Notes under the pieces: generated by a model | Told to the model about the DNA's origin: nothing | What the model saw: only the letters and a program-made list of their open reading frames with translations | The model's database searches: none | Position numbers and translations under genes: made by a program | Origin: Syncephalis fuscata | Lineage: Eukaryota; Zoopagomycota; Zoopagomycetes; Zoopagales; Piptocephalidaceae | Assembly: GCA_025786725.1 (NCBI GenBank) | Contig: JAHLTZ010000041.1 | Span: 116,744-180,743 of the forward strand | Direction of reading: 5' to 3' | DNA length: 64,000 nt | Shown: positions 25,278 to 35,800 of the stretch, piece after piece | Layout: each line of letters begins with the position of its first letter | Numbering within the stretch: the first letter of the stretch is position 1

Positions 25278-26080
25278 ATGAACTCAACACTGACTATTGC
25301 GGCTGCACTATTAAAGGCAAACGATTTTGCTGCCCATAAGCACAGGAATCAGATACGCAAAGATGGAAAGACACGCAAGTAACGCCGTGGTTTATATGGA
25401 TATTGCGACTAACTAGCCGAATAATAGCCTATATAAACCATCCGATAGGAGTGGCACACTATTTGGCCGAGGCAGGCATTGACGATTTAGTAACGCTACA
25501 AGCTGCGTTATTGCATGACACGGTTGAGGATACCGATACAACCTTTGAAGAGGTATATATGTGTTTATTTGCTATATAGTGTAGATAACATAGTGATGTA
25601 TGAACAAAGGTTGAAGAGATATTTGGACCTGAAGTTCGTTTGGTAGTGGAGGAATGTAGCGATGACATGCAACTACCTAGGGAAGAAAGAAGACGTATAC
25701 AAGTGGAAACGTTGCCACATAAATCGGTCAAAGTAAGTGCTAGCTAATGGATATGGTATATACGACCATATACCTGACAAATGACTAGGCCAGACAAGTC
25801 AAGTTGGCGGATAAGCTTTACAACTTGCGTGATCTACTGCGAATGGCACCAATAGGATGGTAACTACCACTGATGCATAGCAAGATATATACTAACAACG
25901 ACAAAAGGACGCCAGAGCGTGTGCATGATTACTTTGTATGGTCACGCGATGTAGTAGATGGTAAGTGATTTTGTATGATAAATCATCACGTTAAGTGTAG
26001 TATTAGTTTGCCGTGGTGTTTGTGAGCCACTGGAGAAGCAGCTGGATGAAATATTCAGTCAAGTGTTGGATAAAGCTTAA
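25278..26080 (+). CDS. HDDC3: MESH1/HDDC3, metazoan-type ppGpp/NADPH phosphohydrolase
   Basis: HD-domain hydrolase of the SpoT family lacking a synthetase domain; in animals it removes the 3' phosphate of (p)ppGpp and NADPH. The ATG at 25278 gives [63 protein letters not shown] (the HD metal site), [35 protein letters not shown] and [17 protein letters not shown] at 26078-26080. The first intron is best ended at 25418 (ctaactag), which puts YINHP in frame without correction. About 190 aa, six exons, normal length. (p)ppGpp hydrolases of this kind are uncommon in fungi. Confidence 0.93.
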
Positions 26081-26376
26081 GTTGATTATGGTTTATTAAT
26101 GTTGGTTCATCATTGCACATTACAATAAACGAAGTTGTTTGAATTTATGTATTTGATTTAATGGCTGTTCATTTGTTAACAATAAAGTATTTATTTTTTA
26201 TATATTATGTCCAAGAATATGTTGCTATTTTTTGGGTACTAAGACATTATAGCGTACCGATGTATTTGCGTTGAACTACGTATATAACCGCATGATAATA
26301 CCATAATATAAAAACATAAAGATATGTGTAATATTATATTATATAATATAATATAGTCGTTGTAAGCGGTAGCAAA

Positions 26377-28136
26377 TTACGTATATGGCATATGAGGAGG
26401 TGGTGGCGGTGGGGTATTTGAAGGGCGGGGCGGAGGATATGGTGAGTTAGAAAAGTTGTATTTGTACTTGGGAGACTGCGATGTTCTTGACGAAGACCGA
26501 CTGCTAATTGTGTTGATTTGCAAACTGGCCTGGGACGGTCGATGTTCAATTTGTCGTCTTGGACTGCTGGATGATTCGCTATAGCCGTAGCCTTCTTCGA
26601 ATGAGTTTTCACTTCGTAAACGATTGGCTTCGGCAAAGAATCGTCGCTGTTCGGCATAGCGTTGCTGATGTAGAAGCACTTCTTGTTCATAGCTTTGCTC
26701 CTCCGATTTGGGCGAGTCTTGCGACGATGGACTAGACGGCTCAGATAGTAGCAGATTAGATGGGCTTGCTTTTGGCTTGACTCCTAGCTGGCGCTGTTTC
26801 TTTTCTTGCTTTTTCTTGTAATCGTACGAAATGACATACGGTGCGTATTCAGTGCCACCAAAAGCGCTAGCGCCACCACCAGCCGTGCTCGATCCAATTA
26901 CGGTAGCACCATCGTGGCCAATCATCGGATGAAGACCGCCTTTTTCTTTTTCGCTTAGTTGCAGTTTGGGCTTTTGCTTTCTTTCTCCATCCCTTGGACT
27001 GCCAACCTTGCTTCCGCTTTTCCTGCTATCGAGAGTGCAAGTTTCGCCGGCAACCGAGTTAGTCTTGCGGGAAAGAGCCAGCCCGGATGGACGGCTGGGT
27101 GCCTGTTCCGAAGACATAGCCATTTCGGCAGTAGACATAGCGGGAAAGTTACTTAATGACGACGAGTACAACATACGTTGGTCGACTAGCTTGAAAAACC
27201 CAGGCCAAATAAGCAAAATTATGCCGGTGGTTTCAAATATGGCTCTGACCATACCAAGATAGCCAGTAACCATTGGCATTGAGCGAATGCTGTTGCGCAA
27301 TGCTTCGGAAAATAGTCCTATAACCAACAGACTGTTGGCAATGATAATACGAGTCAGTTGCTAAATAAATAAACAATCAGCTATAAGTTGTTACTCTATT
27401 TATATTACTTACATGCACTTTGGTCTTGCCAGCTATTAAGTCCCTTGGCCATTCCCGGGACATTTTCCAGTATAGCCAGCATAGGTAGAAAGGTATGCAG
27501 AATATTACAAAATAGCCCCATGAGAATGTAAGTGTTAAGCCGAAGCCACGTTCAGTGTTGGATGTGCCGTTGTTAATACTGCCAGCAATTCCGATAGGTG
27601 TAAATACGCATGTTAGAAAACGTAATCCATTAATTGTCCAGCGTAATTGTCGACTACTGCCATCGCCATCCATGTCGGATATAATGCTTCGGCTGTTTTA
27701 TAGTGTATGTGTTAATTAGTTGTGTAAATAAATTGTGTCGCTATTAACTTACTTGTCTTCAATATTGGCATCTCTAGAGGTGCCAATCACACTGGTGTGC
27801 CATGCATGTAAAAACTTGTGCAAGGCCAGCGTAAGTAGAACAGTGCCAATTACCGTGGCAATACCGCAAATATAATCAGTACATCTCCTGCTGTTTCGGA
27901 AAGTACCGAATCCACTAACAAAAATGCAACTCAGACAAAGTGCGTACTATTCGATGCACATTACAATAAATAAATAGTTAAATACACAAACAAAGCTTAC
28001 CTAGCGCAAATATGGCTACACTCCAATAGGCACGAAGTCCATTACGAAATATATCAACGATAACCAGTACCAGCACACAAAAATAGCAGGCTGCTCCCAC
28101 TGTGTGTGCTGGTACCAATGCAATGTCATGCAGCAT
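26377..28136 (-). CDS. Multi-helix membrane protein with long Ser/Pro-rich tail
   Basis: Hydrophobic segments in order: GAACYFCVLVLVIVDIF, DVLIIFAGIATVIGTVLLTL (across a frame break), LRFLTCVFTPIGIAGSI, FGLTLTFSWGYFVIFCIPFY, RIIIANSLLVIGLFSEAL and VRAIFETTGIILLIWPGFF. With one less certain segment this gives six or seven. A cytoplasmic-type tail of about 250 residues follows, rich in Ser, Pro, Lys and Gln, ending in PPPPPPHMPYT with TAA at 26377-26379. The layout is GPCR-like, but I see no diagnostic motif. One base is missing near 27864. Exons include 27377-27673 and 26377-27360. Function unknown; the tail could bind SH3 or 14-3-3 proteins. Confidence 0.7.
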
Positions 28137-30596
28137 GTGTACTCAGTACAGCGGCTCAGCAAACTGCTAATGTTACGGTAATTAATACCTATTAGATCTT
28201 ATGCTATTATTCAATAGACAGACTGATTTAAGTTGAGATTAACAAAGTTGTTTTGATATTAGTTAATATTTGCTATTTTTTAAGATTATAAACAGTAGTA
28301 CTGAATAGACGATATGCGTCAAATATTTCAACTAAAAGTTGATTCAGGCGTTTTAGAGACGATAGTAGTTCAAGAAATAAAATAAACAATAAGCGTACCT
28401 ATCGACAAGATGTTAAATTACGTTGAATCGTAGTGCAAAAATTAATGGTCATAAAAAGCTGCGTACACAAGCTTTTTAAAACGCAAAAAAGTGCAATAAA
28501 GAGTAGCGACAAAGAGATATTAATGAGTAATAGAATGGAAGCGTAAATAAAACTGGCAAGGCAAGGGTAAATGTTGAATTCAACGAGCGCTACAAAATAA
28601 AATAATGTTAAAAGTCCGGTAATCTAATATAATGTTTTACGAGCCAATGAAATGCCAAGCGGGACGAGCATGGCAATCATTGGATCCAACGGCATGTGAC
28701 TAGGATGCGAGTTTTTTATAGAAATAGATTACCAAATTAGGTGGGGCTATTTTACCTTGGTTCCCTGACGTTTTGAAAATAAAAGATATGGAGACTTAAA
28801 TTCCATTTTAACGAAAGATCTTTCAGCATCGTTGAGTGCAAAATGCATCAAGATAGCATTGATATATGGAAAACAAACAAATCCGAATAGAAGATGGATT
28901 GTAGATTTTTGAAGTGTCAAATAGTGTGTGCGCACAATTGCAATAAGTTCAGACTTGTTAAATGAGTGCATTTTATTTATTTATATAGCTAGCAATCTAC
29001 CGTTTTGCTTTTCTGAATGTACTAGTGTGTCACATTTACGTATGTTGACTTAGTGGCACTATGTAATAGTAATTTTAGATAATAGTATATTTAGAAGACT
29101 CATTTTGGCAATGCTGTCATTGTTCTATAATTATATTTGCTTTTATGCTATTGATTTTTACTCTTTGTTTTATTCTATCACTTGAACAACTCTTTCATCA
29201 GTGCTTCAATTTATTTATAATCTTTGTATGTACAATGTCATTTGATTTGTGGCGTGTATTATAATATTGTATATATAATTTCTTTGTTAATTAAATAAAT
29301 ATAATTTTTTGCAAGCATTAAATAATTTACTAGTCATTTAATGTGATTTGGATGTCAAATGACAACTTGATAATATTCACACATTTAAATTAAACTTTCT
29401 ATTGAGCATGAAACTAGGAGTAATTCACATCATGGTTTAAAATACTCATCATCATAGATTTATTATACAATATGCATATATTTAGTATACATATATATTT
29501 TATTCATTTATATCACTTCCAATATGCCCTACACTACTATATATCATTCTATATTCAACTAGCCTTTCTCTATTCAAAACTGTTTTTATTTTTGTTCTAG
29601 CTGTATTATTAATAAATATTGACTAATGTTGGTCATTGCTCATGCATATATACTCAATAACTTTAACATTGCTGATCTTGTTCAATATTGCCTATTTATT
29701 ATAATGTTTATTGTTTTATTATATATTGGCTATACGCTGTCTATAGCCGTTGTCTGTTTGGTTCCAGCTCTTTTATTAATAAACATTGACATATTGCACT
29801 TAGTTTGTTCACTGAGTTATATTGATAGAACAAACAATATGAATATGAACGGAGTTATATTTTATTAATATTATTTATAAACAAACTAGATCATGCCCAT
29901 TAGTTATGATTTTAATGTTAATCAAGCAAGGTGACGGGTATATATAGCATGTGTATATTAGTGCAACAACACTAGCACAATAAAATAGAACAATTAACTA
30001 AAGAATATAAGTTGTATTGAAATGTTAAAATGGCAGTAGCTAATACAATTGTTTGTTACAATTAATCAATTTCATCAAACCATTACAATTGATTGCGTAA
30101 AATGATTTACAGCGTTAAGGTAAATGTCAACCATAGCATTAATTATTAAAAATAAATCAAATATAGACATAATCGCAATTCTATGCGGCTTTAGACAGCA
30201 ATCAATAACATACATGGCTGGCATTAATGCAAGTCCATGTAGTTGCGTAAATATCCGTGCCATGCCAATGTTTTCTAGTAGCCAGTATTGTGAAACAGAT
30301 GCTTGTTTCAGTATGAAGATTGCCATGCTTTTTCGTTATTGTTCCACACATGCTTCTGGCCTTTTTCGCAGAATCAGCCCATACTTTTACAAATTCTGAA
30401 AAACAAGGCAAGTCTGACGTGATGTTGCCATTGGATAGAATGTATTCGAGTCTGCCCCACATTTTGTAGCCGTCTGCTCTTTCTTTATACATTTATCGGC
30501 TTGTTCTCCTTCAGCTTACGTTCTTCTTGCCTCTTGTCACCACCATCTTTCTATTCTTTGTACGTCTGTACTTATTTATCCTCAATAAGCCCCATC
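28137..30596. other. Gene-poor interval with weak minus-strand ORFs
   Basis: 2.5 kb, AT-rich. On the minus strand 28971-28747 encodes a membrane-like stretch (HLLFGFVCFPYINAILMHFA), and a donor at its end could splice to a short exon near 28687. Another minus-strand open frame (30492-30202) overlaps a second one (30326-30075) in a different frame. I cannot assign any of these; they may be a decayed gene. The middle (29395-29800) is related to 60117-60440. Confidence 0.35.
29395..29620. repeat. Dispersed repeat, copy 1
   Basis: Starts ctattgagcatga, includes gtttaaaatactcatcat and a later block ctattcaaaac...tattaataaatattgac. The same blocks occur in the same order and orientation at 60117-60440. 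There is partial internal duplication around 29760-29795. Too diverged to classify; no coding potential seen. Confidence 0.6.
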
Positions 30597-31091
30597 ATGC
30601 TTCGCTTCTATACTTTGTCTTGCACGATAGCAGCAGTAGCTGTACTTGCAGCAATTACGATTATCCACCATCTGCCAACCACCGATGCCACTCTACCGAA
30701 CATACCATTGGAAAACACGGCACTTGTTGCGTCTAGTACCTCTGAAACAGCAGATACCAATCCTTTTGATAAGTGGTCCCTTGGCAAACTAAGCGGCACC
30801 CAGTTGAAGTCAATGAAAACACTCGACAGCGCGCTGGACGTTGTTATTCATCAGCTTAGCGCCACACCTCCCAGTGTCAATGATGCACGCAATGGCATTG
30901 CCACGCTACGCAAGACAAACTGGGCTTTCCATATTCCCAACGGCATTAAAGTAAACACACGCCTAGAGCAAGCGGCCAACTTTCTTGATGCATCTGACCA
31001 AGGATTTACTTATACGTTATCTCAGCTAAATGGCTTGTCACACGACTTTGTTAAGCCTTCCATTAACATGTCGACAAGCTCTCAAGCGTAA
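30597..31091 (+). CDS. Small secreted protein, family not recognised
   Basis: Single exon, 164 aa, ATG at 30597. A strong signal peptide (YTLSCTIAAVAVLAAITIIH) is followed by a mature domain without cysteines. The mature part is predicted mostly helical: LKSMKTLDSALDVVIHQLSA, VNDARNGIATLRKTNWAFHI, TRLEQAANFLDASDQGFTYT. It ends FVKPSINMSTSSQA. No GPI-like tail. GC and codon use are higher than in the flanks, so the frame is credible. It lies alone in a gene-poor region rich in repeats. A secreted surface-binding or effector-like protein is possible, but that is guesswork. Confidence 0.72.
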   Translation: MLRFYTLSCTIAAVAVLAAITIIHHLPTTDATLPNIPLENTALVASSTSETADTNPFDKWSLGKLSGTQLKSMKTLDSALDVVIHQLSATPPSVNDARNGIATLRKTNWAFHIPNGIKVNTRLEQAANFLDASDQGFTYTLSQLNGLSHDFVKPSINMSTSSQA

Positions 31092-32057
31092 TAGCGTGCA
31101 TCAAATATGCCAATAACTATAACGAAATTGAGCCCACAATTCAATAAACAATTGATTATTCTTTAAATGGCGATGTCTGCTAATAGATGTCAATAAAGTT
31201 ACATACTTTATTATTTCGCCTATTACCAAATATTAGTGTCTTGATTATATTTGACTTATGCTTTGAGTGAACCATACCCGTTTGCTTTATGTTTAAAGAT
31301 AGTAATAATTTAATTATTACTATTCTTTTTAAATTTAAGCCATTTGCATTAGACTTTATTCTTTACAATTCTTGATTGACTAAAAGTCATATTGATTGTA
31401 ATAAAACAAGCAGTTTTTAGCAAGTCATTGCCAAGCAATTCATTTTTACGCCAGAACTGCCACTGGTTAGTATCGTAAATTGTTGCTGGATGCTCAATGC
31501 TAATTATATTTGAACGAGGCCGCTTGATGGGTGCAGCCAGTGCCGCTACATTACCGTATAATCAAACAATCGATGATATCAATATTTAAGCTCAATCCTC
31601 TGTTATCAGAAATACTGTTACGCAACAGTCGATAATTATGCTCAAAATTGATTGCTAGTAATAAAACCTGTATCAGCATGTGGTAGCACAATACTAAAAA
31701 CGCGCTGTTTATTCTATATCCAAGCTGCAATGCCAAATACAATATGAATGTGAACCAATTAGTATCTTTTTATGGTTTAGAGAACTGCAGCTAGTTTAAG
31801 CACGAGAGTAAATGTCTGCAATGAAGTACAGGTTCAATGCATTAAAACTAATGCTGCACTGATATCATGCGCTGCTTGATGGAGAAAGATAGAGAAAATA
31901 AAATCTCTTGTCTAAATTAACCAACAACCAACTTCATTTTGTACAAGGTGTTGTTGGAATTACTCAACAGCAACATAATATTTATGAGTTATCCGCTGTT
32001 TGAGGTGCATGAAAATATTGGATATTGAGTGTCGATGAAAGCAACAGCAGGCATAGT

Positions 32058-32570
32058 GATGCATTGTTGCTGTTTTTGCAGAACCAATAAATTCAGTTTG
32101 CACTGCATAGTTGAATTGAGCAACGACGTAATAAAGACTATTGCGTGTATTTTTATCACACAGGTGTTGGAAGACTGCGATTGCCGCGTCATCTGTGTGA
32201 ATTTACAGCAGATTGAATAAAAATAGGACAATGCATCATCACTGCCTTTGTAGAGTTGATTAATCCAGTTTACACTGCATAATTGAATTGTGCAACAGCA
32301 CAATGAAGACTAGCGCGTGTGCTTCTATCACATGGATATAAAATCATCAATATTGTCATTGCATCTGCGTAGATTTTGAACAGGCTGAAATAGAAACATA
32401 ATGATATCGTCACTGTTTTTGTAGAACCAATAGATCCAGTTCGCACTGCATAGTTGGGGTATATAGTAGCATAGCAGACATTGATAGATGCATTTCTACT
32501 ACATTTATACTAGATGGCTAATATTGCCACATTGTTTGTGTAACTGTCGAGCAAATTGAAGCAAAAGCTG
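32058..32570. repeat. Diverged tandem repeat, unit about 172 bp, three copies
   Basis: The landmark cagtt(t/c)g/acactgcata recurs at about 32094, 32266 and 32437, spacings of 172 and 171. Each is preceded by a ctg..ttttgcagaacca/tagaaccaat-type block, and in the first two copies followed by gaagac/aagact...gcgtgt...atcaca. Identity is moderate, so the array is old. No coding role seen. Confidence 0.75.
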
Positions 32571-32711
32571 GGCAGTACATTATCACACCATTGATATGTT
32601 GGTATACGTATGCATCAAGCCACCATGTGGATGTGTTGCTATTGGTTCACATTGCACTTCAATGGTATTGTCCATACAACATAGCATGTTGGCATCACAG
32701 CATAAGCATAG

Positions 32712-32858
32712 ACTTAAATAGCCCGCAAAATACACACAAATAATTAATGATATCATTATCACACTCTACTTTCTGCCAAATACTCGCCACCATCTACTTT
32801 ATCCCAGTTACAATTTATTGTCTATTCTACTTGTTTGTCTTAACAAATCAATATCACC
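32712..32858 (+). promoter_or_regulatory. Promoter of the array-containing peptide gene
   Basis: Contains cttaaatagcccgcaaaata (TATA-like TTAAATAG near 32713), atcattatcacactctactt and ttgtcttaacaaatcaatat. All three blocks are present in the same order upstream of the paralogue at 63844 on the minus strand (63845-63990). Conservation between the two copies makes it a real promoter and suggests that the array gene is still transcribed. Confidence 0.7.
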
Positions 32859-35800
32859 ATGAAGCTTTCTATTGCCGTCGTCTGCACCATCCTCGTGGCT
32901 TTTGTGGTCAATACAGCCATGGTGGATGCTAAGCCAAATCAAATGCGTCGTGGTATGTTGCAGCTACAACAAATATTTAATAATTTTATGTTTACTGACG
33001 TTGCGTTTGATTTTTAATGATATTAGCCGGTAGGTCGTGATCATGAATCATTGTCCCAATGCTTATTGAATGCTGCTATACATATGATAAACACATTTAT
33101 ACAATCGGTAAGTGTTGATTACACATGTCTGTAATGTGCTATTAACTTTTATTTTTGACACATAATAGGTCAACTAGTATTGGCTAAGAGTAGGTTTAGC
33201 GTAAAACAAAATAAAGCACTACAATGATGATGCTAATATTCTGTATTTACATTAATAGGATGTAAACTAAGTGAAATTAATAAGCCACTCATTTAATTAA
33301 CATTGTTTTATTACCAATCTAACTTTAACAGCCAGTAAGTGCCATTGCATATTAGTTGGTTGTATAATAATTACATGTTGTGCGCTGTGTGTGTCTAATA
33401 ACTTTTATCAACAGCCCGTAAGTGCCATTGTATATTAGTTGTTTATGTACTAATTACATGTTGTGCGCTGTATGTGTTTAATAACTTGCACCGATAGTCT
33501 GTAAGTGGCATTATATATTAGTTGGCTATATAATAATTACATGTTGTGCGCTGTGTGTGTTTAATAACTTTTATCAACAGCCCGTAAGTGCCATTGTATA
33601 TTATTTTTATTTTTATTTTGAAGAGCTTGTGAGCCCCCGCTGCGCATAATTAAAGAATTTGCGCTGCTTCCCACTATATTTGGACTTTTTCCAAACTTTT
33701 AACGGGTGGACTGCCACGTTTTTGCGCAAAATCTGGTCCATATAGATTTTACACGGGGGCCATCTTCCTTTAAATGGTGCTACACAGCACTATTCTCTTG
33801 AAGTTGGTCCCAATTGGGTTTTCCTCGGCTATTCTGGCCAAGGTCTTGTTTCCGGACCTACTTATTGGGTTCTGGTTTGCAATTTGTTAACTAGAGAAAA
33901 CTGGAGGGGGGGATTTTCCACTTAAGGATTGATTCAAACTGAGGTTTGAACCCGGAGCCTTCAGCTCGGGAGACGCTGCCTTACCAACTGGGCTAGCAAC
34001 GTCCCCCGTGCCATTGTATATTAGTTGTTTATGTACTAATTACATGTTGTGCGCCGTGTGTGTTTAATAACTTGCATTGATAGAAGGTAAGTGTAATTGT
34101 ATATTAATTAGCTATATACTAATTACATGTTATGCGCTGTGTGTGTCTAATAACTTTTATCAACAGCCAGTAAGTGGCATTGTATATTAGTTGTTTATAT
34201 ATTAATTACATGTTGTGCGCTATGTGTATCTAATAACTTGCATTGATAGCCTGTAAGTGCCATCGTATATTAGTTGGCTATATACTAATTACATGTTGTG
34301 CGCTGTGTGTGTCTAATAACTTTTATCAACAGCCAGTAAGTGTAATTGTATATTAATTAGCTATATACTAATTATATGTTGTGCGCTGTATGTGTTTGAT
34401 AACTTGTATCGATAGACTGTAAGTGCCATTGTCTGTTAGTTGGCTATATACTAATTATATGTTATGCGCTGTGTGTGTCTAATAACTTTTATCAACAGCT
34501 GGTAAGTGTAATTGTATATTAATTAGCTATATACTAATTACATGTTATGCGCTGTGTGTGTCTAATAACTTTTATCAACAGCTAGTAAGTGCTATTGTAT
34601 ATTAATTAGCTATATACTAATTACATGTTATACGCTGTGTATGTCTAATAACTTTTATTAACAGCCGGTAAGTGTCATTGTACATTAGCTAGCTATATAC
34701 TAATTGCATGAGATACTCTGTGTGTGCATATGTCTAATAACTTATATTGGTAGCTAGTAAGTGACAAAGTATATTAATTGATTATATACTAATTGCATGA
34801 TATACTTGGTGTGTGTGTCTAATAACTTGTATTGATAGATCGTAAGTGACAAAGTATATTAATTGACTATACTAATTGCATGATATACTTTGTGTGTGTG
34901 TCTAATAACTTGTATTGATAGATCGTAAGTGACAAAGTATATTAATTAGCTATATACTAATTGCATGATATACTCGGTGTGTGTGTCTAATAACTTGTAT
35001 TGATAGTCGGTAACTGACGTTACATCATAATTGACTATATACTAATTACATGCTATGCACTGTATGTGTCTAATAACTTGTATTGGTAGCTAGTAAGTGA
35101 CAAAGTATATCAGTTGGCTATATACTAATCACATGCTATGTGCTGTATGTGTTTAATAATTTGTATTGGTAGATCGTAAGTGACGAAGTATATTAATTGA
35201 CTATACTAATTACATTATATACTCGGTGTGTGTGTCTAATAACTCTTATCAACAGCCGGTAAGTGTTATTGTATATTAGTTGGCCATATACTAATTACAT
35301 GCTATGCACTGTATATGTCTAATAACTTGCATTAATAGCCGGTAAGTGCCATTGTATATTAATTTGCTATATACTAATTGGATGATATATTCTGTATGTG
35401 TGTGTTTAATAGCCTGTAAGTACCATTGTATATTAATTGACTATATACTAATTACATGCTATGCACTGTATGTATCTAATAACTTGTATTGGTAGCTCGT
35501 AAGTGACAAAGTGTATTAATCGACTATATACTAATTACATTATATACTCTGTGTGTGTGTCTAATAACTTGGATTGGTAGATTGTAAGTGACAAAGTATA
35601 TTAATTGACTATACTAATTGCATGATATACTCTGTGTGTGTGTCTAATAACTCGTATTGATAGTCGGTAACTGACGTTACATCATAATTGACTATATACT
35701 AATTACATGCTATGCACTGTATGTGTCTAATAACTTGTATTGGTAGCTAGTAAGTGACAAAGTATATTAATTGACTATATACTAATTACATGATATACTC

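Larger units (their letters stand above)
31092..32858. other. Intergenic with a tandem repeat
   Basis: 1.77 kb. The first kilobase shows no gene. The second half holds three diverged 172-bp repeats (annotated separately) and then the promoter of the array-containing peptide gene. Short open frames here (for example 32029-32220) lie inside the repeat and are not supported. Confidence 0.5.

Noticed and set aside
25380-25440. Frame break at the first MESH1 intron
   Set aside because: Using the acceptor ctaactag instead of the later aatag keeps YINHP in frame.
32029-32220. 63-aa ORF
   Set aside because: Lies within the 172-bp repeat, is not open in the other copies and has no start context.
33940-34007. 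Functional tRNA gene
   Set aside because: It has A and B boxes but a poor anticodon stem, no proper acceptor pairing, and lies at the end of a 404-bp element with a target duplication, so it is a SINE head.
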